From Calycina herbarum (lineage: Eukaryota; Ascomycota; Leotiomycetes; Helotiales; Pezizellaceae), in assembly GCA_001414485.1 (NCBI GenBank), contig LLEY01000050.1, forward strand, positions 310,001 to 374,000: 64,000 nt of DNA. Reading direction: 5' to 3'. The notes below the pieces were generated by a model, which ran no database searches, was not told where the DNA came from, and saw only the letters and a program-made list of their open reading frames with translations. A program made the position numbers and the translations under genes. Positions 45,583 through 55,177 of the stretch are shown piece after piece; position 1 is the stretch's first letter, and each line of letters begins with the position of its first letter.

Positions 45583-46434
45583 TTGTGAAGTATGGGAGTA
45601 TGGGTTTTGGATGGTGAGTGTTGGGTTTGTGAAAGAGGGGAGACATACAATTTGAAAAATTGCGGGTTAGCGAGCTTTTGGAGTTCTCTTTTTTTGTTGG
45701 ATGCGCGGAAGAAAATGATACCTCCCTAGTTTAGTTTAACGTCCCTTTACCTAGAAAAAACCCCCTTTACAAAATTGCAAAAACTATTTTTACCCTAGTC
45801 CTCGTCGAAAGTAGACAGTGAATGAAAAAGGAAGGAGGAAGTGAAGTAATAATGGGATCTGGAAGCTGGATGGTGATGGATGGTTGAGTGAGTGGGATTG
45901 TAGATTTAGAGGCGAAAGTAGTGAGGATGAGAAATCATTTTTCTAGGGGCTTGAGGTTACTGGATCATTGTTTGGCTTACCTGTTCTTTTGGCCCCCAAA
46001 TTTCAGGGCTGAGTTGCTCGATATTTGAGGGCTTATCTGGTAGTTGATAGCTTACTTGGTAGTTGGTGGCTTACTGGTTAATTTATTGGTGGCTTACTCG
46101 CAACTCCATTTCGAACCCCAAACATGATACTCGATATTTGATCACTTACTAGCCAATTGTTTGGCTTCCTCGCAACTTTCTGTTTTGGCCCCCAAACGTG
46201 GCTTACTCTGCATTTGATGGCTTAGGTACCGCCGAGAAAAAGTAGGTCACCAGCTCGAAGTTATATCCTATGTGGAAATAGACAATAGGTATAGAGAAAG
46301 AGTATAGCCATTGAAAATCGTCAATCAACGAAATAATTTAGCCACCATTGGGCTTGGTATCATGCAAATAATATACAATAATTTCACACTTCTCCCGAGT
46401 TCCTGAGTCGCTTTTGCGTCGTATACCCTTCATA
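45583..46434. other. Intergenic between convergent genes
   Basis: This is the 3' flank of both the DUF5519 gene and the CUS2-like gene. Its main content is a motif cluster at 45974-46226. No coding region is seen. Confidence 0.5.
45974..46226 (+). repeat. Cluster of degenerate GGCTTACT units
   Basis: About nine units occur in 250 bases: GGCTTACC, GGCTTATC, AGCTTACTTGGTAGTTGG, GGCTTACTGG, GGCTTACTCGCAACT, CACTTACTAG, GGCTTCCTCGCAACT, GGCTTACTCTGC and GGCTTAGG. Many are preceded by a TTGATGG or TTGGTGG word. TTTTGGCCCCCAAA occurs twice (45988 and 46183 region), suggesting a larger ~195 bp duplication. Confidence 0.6.
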
Positions 46435-47657
46435 TTACTTCACCTCCTCGTCGACCTTCTTTTTCGACTTTCGAAATTGCTCTTTTCCTTCCGAAATATA
46501 CGCCTCGACCTTCTGCCCATCAAAACTCCTCCCATCCATAAGATCCACACAAGCCTTCGCCGCATCAGCATCCGTAAACCTCACACTCGCAACCCCATCC
46601 TCCTCCAAATCGAAGAGAACCACATTCGTAACCTCCCCAAGCTTACTACACTCCTCCCTAATATCCTCCTTAATATCCAGTATCGCAGCCGGATCCTCCG
46701 CCAACTCCGCAAGCGTAAACATATGCTTCAAAATAACTACCTTGTCAAATTTCGAGGTTGTTTCTTGAAGGGCAGCACCTTCATCATCACTCCAATCCGC
46801 CAACCTCGCATCCAACTTCTGCGTCTTCTTAATAATCTTCGCCTTATCCCTCGCCTTCGTCCTCTGCCTCTCCCTCTCTTTCTCCTTATCCCCCTCCGTC
46901 AAAACCACACTCTCACCCTGTGTCTTCTTATAACTCATATCCGCAGCCATAACCCGCATCTTCCCACTTCCCTCTCCATTCCCCATGCGGAATTCCGTGT
47001 CGTCTAGCAGCATGATGGCCATATCCACACTAGGGGCTTTGAAAAATACTACGAGGGCGTCCCCTTTGAATTCTCCCTTCTCGTTGATGTAGAGTTTTAT
47101 TCTGGGGGCGCCGGAATCGATTTCTTCTGCTATGACACCGCATTTTCGGGAGAAGACTTCTGCGACTTCGGGGATGGTGACGTTGAAGGGGAGGCCGGTT
47201 ACGTAGACTGCTGTGTTTGCGCGGGGTGGGAGAGGGGCGCGAGTTTTCTTTGGTGCCTTTTTTTCTCTTCCTCCTTCCTATATTTCCATTAGCCATACAT
47301 CCGTATACCCCAACAACCCCCATATATTGATCCTCAAGCGGAATAGAAGGGACATACATCTTCACCATTCACATACTCCTTCTTCCTCTTCCTCTTCATC
47401 GCATCCACAGGTTCATTCTCATCCACCCCCGCCACCTGATACGCCTTCTGCTGTTCCTCTAGTAGCGCCTCGTCCACCACTGGGATCCATCGTTTGATTG
47501 TGTCGTCGAATTCGTATTCGGTGCCGTCGGAGACTACGAGGAGGAATTTGTTGTCTAGTTTTGAGAAGGAGATTCGGTCGTCGGAGTCGAATTCTGAGGG
47601 GTCTGTTGGGAAGGTGGAGGTGGAATTCACAGTTGGAGGGGAGTGTCTTTGTTCCAT
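46435..47657 (-). CDS. CUS2: CUS2/Tat-SF1-like U2 snRNP-associated splicing factor
   Basis: Exons 47358-47657 and 46435-47277 give 380 residues, the length of the Tat-SF1/CUS2 family. The N-terminus has an aromatic-acidic region (GTEYEFDDTIKRWIPVVDEA), followed by the first RRM (ANTAVYVTGLPFNVTIPEVA onward, with GALVVFFKAP-like RNP1 as ALVVFFKAPS). A basic linker follows (EKERERQRTKARDKAKIIKK), then the second, UHM-type RRM (VVILKHMFTLAE, then GEVTNVVLFDLEEDGVASVR and GRSFDGQKVEAYI). CUS2 helps U2 snRNA folding and U2 snRNP assembly with SF3b1 during prespliceosome formation. The 80 nt intron is phase 0 with a GTATGT donor. The gene is convergent with the DUF5519 gene. Confidence 0.9.
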
Positions 47658-49006
47658 TTTTGCGATTTGGGTGGTTGTGATCCTAGGGAGTGGTTTGTTG
47701 AGGGAAGCTGGTGGTTAGTTATACTGGTGATAGTTGCTTCGGCCTTGGGACTGAGGCATGGGTGTAACCTCTCTAAATTCACTTGACTTGGGAATGGGGA
47801 GCTTTTCAAAAACAATAGAACATTATGAAAAGGCAAAATGTAATTAAAAAGCAGGTTTTTATATGATCACAAAACAAGCTTTGAAAAGTCTAGGTCAACA
47901 AATAATCGCTCTACTCTCTCCACAAAATCCAGGGAAGTAGTTCCACAAGAACTCACCGCCTTCCCATAACAATTCAAAGAACCTCAAGCGAAGAAATATT
48001 TCTTATTTCAGCTTTCCAAAAATCAAAAGAATTTCTTCAAGAGCTCAATATCAATATTTCCAACCCAAAAAATTGCAAAAAATGAATAAAGAACTTAATA
48101 GCAATGCCTGGTTTCGATCCAGGGACCTCCGGGTTATGAGCCCGGCGCGCTTCCGCTGCGCCACATTGCTTTTCTTGCAAGTCACAAATCAATGAACAGA
48201 GCTCATGATTCGATAAAGACGTTTTGCTTATTTGTGAATCCAAGGTTTTGAACAATGGAGCATGGTCACATGACCTGTCATCGAGACGAAATCCCCGCTT
48301 TTCAAATCTGCCCCCAACTTGACTCCAGCAACAACAAACTCTTTTTGAAATTATTCAGTTATCACATCAAACTCATCAAATCACAGTCCTTTCTCATCTG
48401 CCGCTACTTCTAGGTTCTGACCCATCTCAAAGCCCCATCGAGTGCCGCTTTCAACCTTCGAAATTTCGCGACCGATGAATATCGGGCGAAAATCATCGGC
48501 TTGAACATTTCCATCGCCGCAATTCTTTCACCCTCAAGCCCTGATCTTACGATCCACTATTGAGCAGAAGATTGGCAGTCAATAATCTCCGTTCGCAATT
48601 CACGGCGGACGGTCGGAGATTCGTCAAAGTTGGTTTGCTCCTTGAGGCCATATGGGGTTCGCAAACTCGAAGTCACCGAGTTTGAGAAAAGTTTGATGGG
48701 AATGGATCAAGTGATTTTATCGGAGCTTTCATTTCAAGCCAACTGTTCAGAAAGTAATTGTTTTATTTGCTTCATCGATGCTATTGTACCCAAACACCAG
48801 CAGCAAGTGCTACGTTAGGTGCCTGTCTATGAGGTCTCTGGAGATACTTGCTATTTTTTTTTACTTGTATGAATATTGCATTCTTGAACTTGATAGTATA
48901 TTTTTTCAGTCTTTGGTTGTTGCTCTTCTAGTTATATACTTCTTTTCCAACCCCTCCCCCTCAAAGGTCAATCCCACACTTCCGCAAACTCAATTCACAT
49001 CCCCCA
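47658..49006. other. Intergenic holding one tRNA gene
   Basis: Apart from the initiator tRNA at 48100-48170 no gene is seen. The left part is the promoter of the CUS2-like gene. ORFs on either strand are short and partly run through the tRNA. Confidence 0.5.
48100..48170 (-). tRNA. Initiator tRNA-Met (CAT)
   Basis: The minus strand folds as a full cloverleaf of 71 nt without intron. The acceptor stem is AGCAATG pairing with CATTGCT. The D arm is GCGC/GCGC, and the anticodon arm is CCGGG CTCATAA CCCGG with anticodon CAT. The T arm is CCTGG ATCGAAA CCAGG. Three initiator hallmarks are present: an A1:T72 pair, a G-rich anticodon stem (GGGCTCATAACCC), and the ATCGAAA T-loop in place of TTCRA. 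The A-box and B-box promoters lie inside the gene. A TTTTCTT tract on the plus side does not serve it; on the minus strand, T-rich sequence (TATTAAGTTCTTTATTC) follows the 3' end. Confidence 0.95.
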
Positions 49007-50059
49007 CTAAACAAAAGACCTCCACTTCCCCTCACACCACTCCCACAACTTCTTCCCGTACCCTAAACCCCCCTCCTCCTCCGGCGTCATGGCATTGAGA
49101 ATATCCTTCCTCGGAGACTCTCCATCTGGTCTCACCCTGCCCCAAGGAATCACAAACGCCCCATTGTTCTCCAACGAGATATCCTTCGAAAACCCAGCAA
49201 ACAACTCGGTATACCCTCCAAACTTTGGCTCCTGCAAGAGCGGGTTAATGAAGAGCATGGTGAACCGGTCAACCCCATCATACGCCCCCGTCTTCAAATT
49301 CCCCGGGTTTTGGATAACACTCAAGATGTTGTCTTTCCCATATCTCCTCGCGAATTCCCTCCCTAGCATCCACGTTCCAACTTTGGAGATTGCGTAGTTT
49401 TTTGTGCGGTCCGAAGTTCCGAGATCTAGGAGATTGAAATCAAGACCATTCTTGGGACTCGCTCCTTCAGCCAAGAAGCTTGATGTCCAAACTACACGAG
49501 CTTGCGAGTTCGAGGTTGAAGCTGCCTTCAGTTGTGGAACAAGAAGAGTACTAAATAACAATGTCCCAACACAATTCGCACCCACAACCGGTTCAAGATC
49601 CTGCACCGTTCTTTCCCCGAATTTTGCGATGTTACCTCCAACTCCGGCGTTGTTCCAGAGGATATCAAGCTTCCCCTCCTGTTGCGCGAATGTTTCTGCT
49701 GCTTTTTTGACCGAGGGGAGATCGCTGAGGTCTAGTTGCAAAAACCTGATATAGCCTGGTGTCTTTGGGGCCGGGGATTCTTGGGTCAGGGTGAGGATTG
49801 CTTTTTCTGCTTTGTCCTGTGGAATTGTTAGTGGATGAAAGGGAAGGGGTGAGTGAGGGGTGATTACCTTTGATCGAGAGGCCATGTATATTTTTGCTCC
49901 GGTTCCGTACAGCATTTTTATTAGGGCGTAGCCTACTCCTGTATTTCCTCCTGTGACGATAAAGACTTTCCCAACTTGAGAAGGGACATCTTTCTCAGTG
50001 AATTGGGGACTTGGAGGGAACCATTGGTTACGCAGGTTGCGAGCGGAATCGAAGACCAT
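49007..50059 (-). CDS. Short-chain dehydrogenase/reductase
   Basis: The best model is two exons, 49868-50059 and 49007-49816, giving 333 residues. The 51 nt intron (GTAATC ... CCACAG) has no stop and is a multiple of three, so the frame also reads through. Rossmann signatures are in place: VFIVTGGNTGVGYALIKML for cofactor binding (about residue 32), ILWNNAGVGG, a Ser in TSSFLAEG and the catalytic YAISK. These match SDR proteins related to retinol-dehydrogenase/WWOX-like fungal reductases that use NAD(P)H. The substrate cannot be predicted. The C-terminal ~90 residues are family-typical and complete. Confidence 0.85.
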   Translation of the reverse strand: MVFDSARNLRNQWFPPSPQFTEKDVPSQVGKVFIVTGGNTGVGYALIKMLYGTGAKIYMASRSKVITPHSPLPFHPLTIPQDKAEKAILTLTQESPAPKTPGYIRFLQLDLSDLPSVKKAAETFAQQEGKLDILWNNAGVGGNIAKFGERTVQDLEPVVGANCVGTLLFSTLLVPQLKAASTSNSQARVVWTSSFLAEGASPKNGLDFNLLDLGTSDRTKNYAISKVGTWMLGREFARRYGKDNILSVIQNPGNLKTGAYDGVDRFTMLFINPLLQEPKFGGYTELFAGFSKDISLENNGAFVIPWGRVRPDGESPRKDILNAMTPEEEGGLGYGKKLWEWCEGKWRSFV

Positions 50060-51348
50060 GTTTGAGTTGTTTTGCTTTGGAGAGAGAGTGTGTGCCGACT
50101 TTCTGTTTTTATACGGGAATTGTTGACTGTTTGTCTATATGGAGCTTATTAGGAGATGGATGGATCACTGGATCACTTGTAAAAAAAAATGGCTGCCCTC
50201 GCTTGCTATATATATATTGAAGTAGACAACCTCATTTCCCATTTCAACTAGCAAACCACAGGATTTCTAATCCCGGAATGGCGGATTTATAATCTGTCCG
50301 ACGATCCCTAGAAGCAGTCGTATCATCGGAGACTTATCAAGATTCGATAGACCTGATGTAGAAATCACAATGTGCTACCCCAAGATAGGAATGGAGATCC
50401 ACCACTTAACCTTTTATAGCGGCGATGCATAGAAACAGGGTGGGTCGTCCTTCAGAACCCCCTAGAGTTTTCTTCTCAAAAGCAGAAAACTCATCTACGA
50501 AAATAATCTCTATCTCCGTGCTCATATACACCCATCAATATACATAATCCACCAGTAAAAATCTTGAAAACTTGAGCTGTGGTGCTATTGGTAGGTGACC
50601 TGCAAATAGTTTAAAGTCTGGATTCGATTCACAGATAACCAATGAACAGCCAAACCTTTTCGTAAAATTGCCCAGAATTCACATAAAAGGCCCAGAAATG
50701 GTGTATTTATCGACCCGAATCTCGTGAGTTACTCGCAGTAATTTTAGAGGCCAAAAAGGACACTCTAAGGCGAGAATTAACAATATGACTTAGAAGCCAG
50801 ATATTTTTATAAGAGGGATGGTCTTCTATATTCTGTTTGCAGGGAGTTTGAAGTATGGGCTCGCAATGGGCAGTAAAAATGGCAGTTAATAATTTAGGTT
50901 CGTGCCTGCCTACTGTTATCGTTCTTCCAACTCTCTGGGATAATTCGAGGTAATTAACTAAGTGTATTTAGAATAATAGAGCTCGATTATCTAAACTGTC
51001 TAGGTCATTACTTTGGATTGTGCTGTAGGGCTTGGAAAAGCGAGAAGGCTGAACGAGGTACCTATTTACTTTCGCTTTTATTGTCCTGTGCGGTCGCTTC
51101 GGTTTGTAGGTCCAGGTCAGTCTTGGGGCTTCAGGGTATTTCAAAAACCTAGTTTCTTTGATTTTCACTTAGGCATCTTTCAATTCTCTCTAATCTCAAC
51201 AACCAGCAGTACGAAAGCAAAGGAACCCGTCCATCTACCAAAGTCTCTCATCTCCCCAAGAATCTACCACTCTCATACCCCTCTACCCTCCTTCCCTCTT
51301 CCCCAACCCACTCTCTGTACAAACCCCCTCTCCCTCATCATCCCCCAT
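50060..51348. other. Intergenic with dispersed repeat
   Basis: The left part holds the SDR promoter, pyrimidine-poor and AT-rich. The right part is dominated by the fifth dispersed element (50865-51090). A long plus-strand ORF starting here (51013) runs antisense through the hydroxyacid dehydrogenase and is a shadow. Confidence 0.5.
50865..51090. repeat. Dispersed repeat, copy 5, with both inverted arms
   Basis: The left arm (plus strand) reads GGGCTCGCAATGGGCAGTAA, then TTTAGGTTCGTGCCTGCCTA, then CTTCCAACTCTCTGGGATAA: the reverse complement of copies 1, 2 and 4. The right arm is diverged and direct: GAACGAGGTACCTATTTACT, then TTCGCTTTTATTGTCCTG. Between them lies TAATAGAGCTCGATTATCTA, a match to the copy-4 interior. 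This copy shows best that the element is ~225 bp with inverted arms, like a MITE. Target-site duplications were not identified. Confidence 0.65.
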
Positions 51349-52636
51349 CTACATATCATTCTGCTCCCCAACAGGACTCATCAAAACCCCCTTAGTAACA
51401 GCACTCTTCACATTATCAATACACCAAACCTCCATCTTCGTCTGCGTCTCCACAGTCCAAGTGCCCATATGCGGAAGCAACATAACACTAGGATTAGCAA
51501 CCAAGCCCGGATGGACCTTAGGTTCCTCCTCAAAAACATCGAGACCCGCAGACCAGACGATGCCATCGTCCAGGGCTTTGACGAGGGCGCCTTCGTCCAT
51601 TACTGCGCCGCGAGCGGTGTTGACTATGACGACGCCTTTCTTCATTTTTGCGAATTCGGGGGTGGAGATTATGTGGCGGGTTTGTTTCTGTTTATGTCAG
51701 GATATGCGAGAAAGGGAAAGGGAACCGGGAAAGGGAAAGGGAAAAGGAGGGAACATACGTTCAGAGGAAGGTTTAGGGAGAGGATATCAGAAGTTGCTAG
51801 TAGTTCATCGAAAGAAACGTATTTCGCTCCTCCACTTAGTTCCTCAGATAACTTGGAGCGATTGTAGTATTGAACCGTCATTCCGAAGGCACTGGCTTTC
51901 TTCATTAAGTTTCGTCCGATACCACCCATTCCCAGGATTCCGATGACCTTTCCTTGTGGGTCGTGGCCGAGAGGTGGGGGAGGGGAGCCTTTCCAGTGGC
52001 CGTTTCGGAGGGCAAACATTGCTGGAAGACAACTGTTAGTGTCTGTTCGGAAACTGGTAGCAGGGCAGAGGGGGGAGAGAAAAGACATACAAGAATTAAA
52101 TCCTCTCAAAGCTCCAAGAATAAGAAACATATTCGTATCCGCCGTCGCATCATCCACAGCCGTAGGAACGTTCGAAATCCGGATATCATGTTTGGTACAA
52201 GCATGGACATCAATCTGATCATATCCAGCACCTATCCCCTTCATCAGCAATCCATTCCTTTCATTGCTTGTGTGGATTCCATACCGTTATGAGCAATAAA
52301 CTTCAACCCCTTGGGCAAAAGAGAAATCAACTCCTCATCAATCAACCCCGTAATAGCGACACTCTGGAAAGTCCGATACGAAGCAACCACCTTATCGAAG
52401 GCTCCCGATTTACACTCCTTGATGAACTCTTCTCTTGAACGGGCTTTAGGCTCGATGATTTCCGCGATGTCAGTGAGGGAGGACCAGTCTTTGTGGGCAC
52501 TGAAGTTGCGAGTTGTTAGTCAATTATCCTGCTTGTGAATAGCGGGGTCGATTTGGCAGAATAGTGCAAGCAAGGAGGAGAGGAGTATTACTTACTGGTC
52601 AATTTCTCCTAGGAGAAGAACTTGGGGCTTTGACAT
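51349..52636 (-). CDS. D-2-hydroxyacid dehydrogenase (glyoxylate/hydroxypyruvate reductase-like)
   Basis: Five exons join in frame: 52596-52636, 52285-52499, 52091-52231, 51759-52021 and 51349-51687, giving 332 residues, normal for the family. The protein reduces 2-oxoacids such as glyoxylate or hydroxypyruvate with NAD(P)H. The nucleotide motif is VIGILGMGGIGRNLMKKA. The catalytic set is Arg in IVNTARGAVMD, Glu in LDVFEEEPKVH and His in VMLLPHMGTWT. The early substrate-loop segment is IAHNGAGYDQIDVHAC. All junctions preserve the family alignment, for example LPLN joined to KQTRHIISTPEFAKMKKG. The fourth intron contains (CCCTTT)-like tracts. Exact substrate preference is not readable. Confidence 0.9.
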
Positions 52637-53588
52637 GATTCCGGTGGAAAGTGGTCTTGATTTGAGGAGGTGGTGTCTTGATATCTGGGGTTGGAAAGTT
52701 TTATGGTGGGGTAATTTGGGTGTCTGGAAGGAGTCAAGGGGAGATAAGCTTCTAGGAAGATCAAACCGATGACGGAATCTGGGGAGGGTACGAGCATACA
52801 TTTGATTCCCCAATTGGAAATAACACAGCAATTCAATGGCAAGCGTTTGTTTGTTTGTACTGGGTAAGGTCTTGTGATCGATGTTTTATTGTTTCTTGTT
52901 TCCCCTCGGCGACTCATAAATACTTCCGCGTGTAGTAGAAGCGGCGGAGAAGAGGGTAAAATGGGGTTACATGGATAAAAGCAAACACTCACAGGAGCGG
53001 CCCGTGGATGCAGTACTCACGGAGCTTAGTTTTCCCTTTCCTCATTGTTTCATTGGAAGATGGGGAAGGGGGAAGTGCTGTTTGGGAGCCACTTTGCCAG
53101 CATTCTTGGTGGTCACTGGGTGTCCGACCTCGGACCGTCAGAAACCGACATTCTTCTCCCCGAATTTTTGGGTTACGCATATGAGTACTAGTAAAAACAA
53201 AATTTGTTGAGATAGAGGCCAAAATCCTTTCCAAAAACCGAGGTTGGGAACCAATCGTAATTACTCAATTAAAAGTGGAAAGTGTGGAAAAGCTTTTTAA
53301 GATGAAAATGATCACTGATCAGATTTCTCCGTGACCTATTATGGATGGCCAATTTGTTGGTCATAGGCAGTAGAAGAGAAAACCTCTTTGTCGTTGAGAA
53401 GAAACCCCCTCTGCTTCAGGAAGAAGATTGTCCGCTTGACACGAACTCAAGAAGTACCCTCATCTCATGTCGTCCAAAACCCAAGAGCATATTCGCTCTT
53501 ATTTTTCCGGCAACGAAAACTTTTGGAATCGCCTTCTGAGAAATCCCCAATATGAAAACAGGACCACAGTTTAAAGTAACAGCCCGTC
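52637..53588. other. Intergenic, no gene seen
   Basis: Promoter of the hydroxyacid dehydrogenase on the left and the 3' flank of TRP4 on the right. Short ORFs only. Confidence 0.5.
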
Positions 53589-54895
53589 TCAACTGTGAAC
53601 CGCCAGACTGTTGCTGATTTCCACAAACTGCCCCCATTGCCTCCAAGCCTCACCACTTTCCACAGCCCATCTTGCTCGTCTTACACCCTCTTTCCATCGT
53701 CCACCCCCAGGACCTCTTTCCGTAATAACCTTCCCATCGTCGCCAAAGCCCAAATCACTACTTTCCGCCTCACAAATCCCAGAAACAACAAATAAAGCAG
53801 CCGTATTCATAAGAACAAAGTGGAGAATAGGGTCATCTCTCGGTAACTGATTTTGCAAAAGCTTCGTTAGGATCCGAGCATTTTCATCCGGCTCCTTGCC
53901 AGGCGATACGTCTTCTAAGGGGTGAGCGGGTAAACCGAAATCCGAGGGGGAAATGGTAAAGGTTTCGATGTCGACGTCGTTGATGGAGGGGTTTTCGTGG
54001 GTTGAGCGATCGACTAATCTCCAGCAGTAGGTTTTTCCTGCACAACTGATTTCATCCAAGTCTTCCTCCCCACAGACAATCAAGGCTTTTTTGGCGCCGC
54101 TCATTTTCAGAGCGTCTGCGAAGACAGGTCCGATGTCTCTTCGAGCAACTCCTAAGAGACGAGCTTCTATGCTGGTCTCTACCGGATTTGCAAGTGGTCC
54201 GAGAAGGTTGAAGATGGTTCTCCATCCGAGATCTTTTCGAATTGGTGCTACATATCTCATCCCTGGGTGAAAGACGGGAGCAAAGAGAAATGCGTAATTG
54301 GTTTTCTCGTAGACTTGAGCAATCGTGCTAGGGGTGACGGCACCAAGTACAGGAGGTTTGGGTTGAACAGCATGAAGTAAATCAGCTGAGCCAGATTTGG
54401 ATGTTGAAGCTTTGTTGCCATGTTTACTGAGGATGAGAAGAGAAGAACCCAGTATGGATGAGGTGGTGGAGATGTTGAAAGTGTGATGAGAGTCACCCCC
54501 TGTTCCGACGATATCACACTGGGAAATAGTCAGTAATTGAAATATAAATCTCGGAAAAACAAACTCACAAGACCTCCACGATAATCACCTTCAGGTCTTC
54601 CCCTTTTTATGATCACTTCGGCCAAGACGTCTTTGTCAACCAGTGAGGCCGCATCTCTCATAACTTCAGCGCATTTTGCGATAACATCTGCCCTTCGATC
54701 CCATCCGGTAAAATGTAAACATGTGAGAAGAGCTCCAGTCTGAACAGGAGACAATTGATCAGTAAAAATGAGTGCTATTGCCGAAGCAATCTCCTCTGCC
54801 GTGACCTTGTTTTCGCCAGGCGAGGGCCAGAGTCTTTTTAGTAAGGGAGTGATGGAAATCAATTGAGGAGCACTTTGCTCCAATTTCGAAGCCAT
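53589..54895 (-). CDS. TRP4: Anthranilate phosphoribosyltransferase
   Basis: This enzyme transfers phosphoribosyl from PRPP to anthranilate in tryptophan biosynthesis. Exons 54569-54895 and 53589-54518 give 418 residues across a 50 nt phase-0 intron. Conserved blocks are LTCLHFTGWDRRADVIA, the PRPP-binding CDIVGTGGDSHHTFNIST (spanning the junction), LSKHGNKASTSKSGSADLL, FAPVFHPGMRYVAPIRKDLG, TIFNLLGPLANP and GVARRD. An acidic GEEDLDEIS follows, and the C-terminus contains FVLMNTAALFVVSG. The protein is complete and monofunctional, as is usual in fungi (yeast TRP4). MASKLEQ at 54895 is preferred to the in-frame Met 11 codons upstream because that leader is not family-like. It is divergent from the uL10m gene with 282 bp between starts. 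Confidence 0.95.
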
Positions 54896-55177
54896 ATTGT
54901 CTGTCAATCGATTGATGACTTCAATCAAGAACTATCTGAATCTCACTTAAGAAATTCCGAAGTTATGTGTGACGAAGTTGAGTCACTTCGGGTGAGGATA
55001 AAGAATGTATCGCAGGGTACAAAAATTAGCGCCAGATATATGAGGCCATAATTTACTTGGATGCGCTTGGAACTTTTTGAGCTTCATCTTCCATTTTTAA
55101 GGTCCATCACAATACACACAAAGTAAGCAGCCCATTATCCAATTGTCCAATGAACAAATCTAACAATAATTTCCAGT
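54896..55177. promoter_or_regulatory. Bidirectional promoter between TRP4 and uL10m, with a 5' UTR intron
   Basis: Only 282 bases separate the two divergent start codons. On the uL10m side a GTAAGC donor at 55123, a CTAAC branch-like word near 55160 and a TTTCCAG acceptor ending at 55176 define a likely 54 nt leader intron one base before the ATG. GTGACGAAGTTGAGTCACTT near 54968 contains a TGAGTCA word (54979-54985), the consensus bound by Gcn4/CpcA-type regulators of amino-acid biosynthesis. This is apt for TRP4, but proof would need binding data. Confidence 0.5.

Noticed and set aside
46414..47007. 197-codon plus-strand ORF
   Set aside because: It is exactly antisense to the second exon of the CUS2-like gene, with Leu/Ile/Arg-biased shadow composition.
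51013..51867. 284-codon plus-strand ORF
   Set aside because: It runs antisense through the last two exons of the D-2-hydroxyacid dehydrogenase and has Leu/Pro/His-rich, motif-free content typical of a shadow frame.
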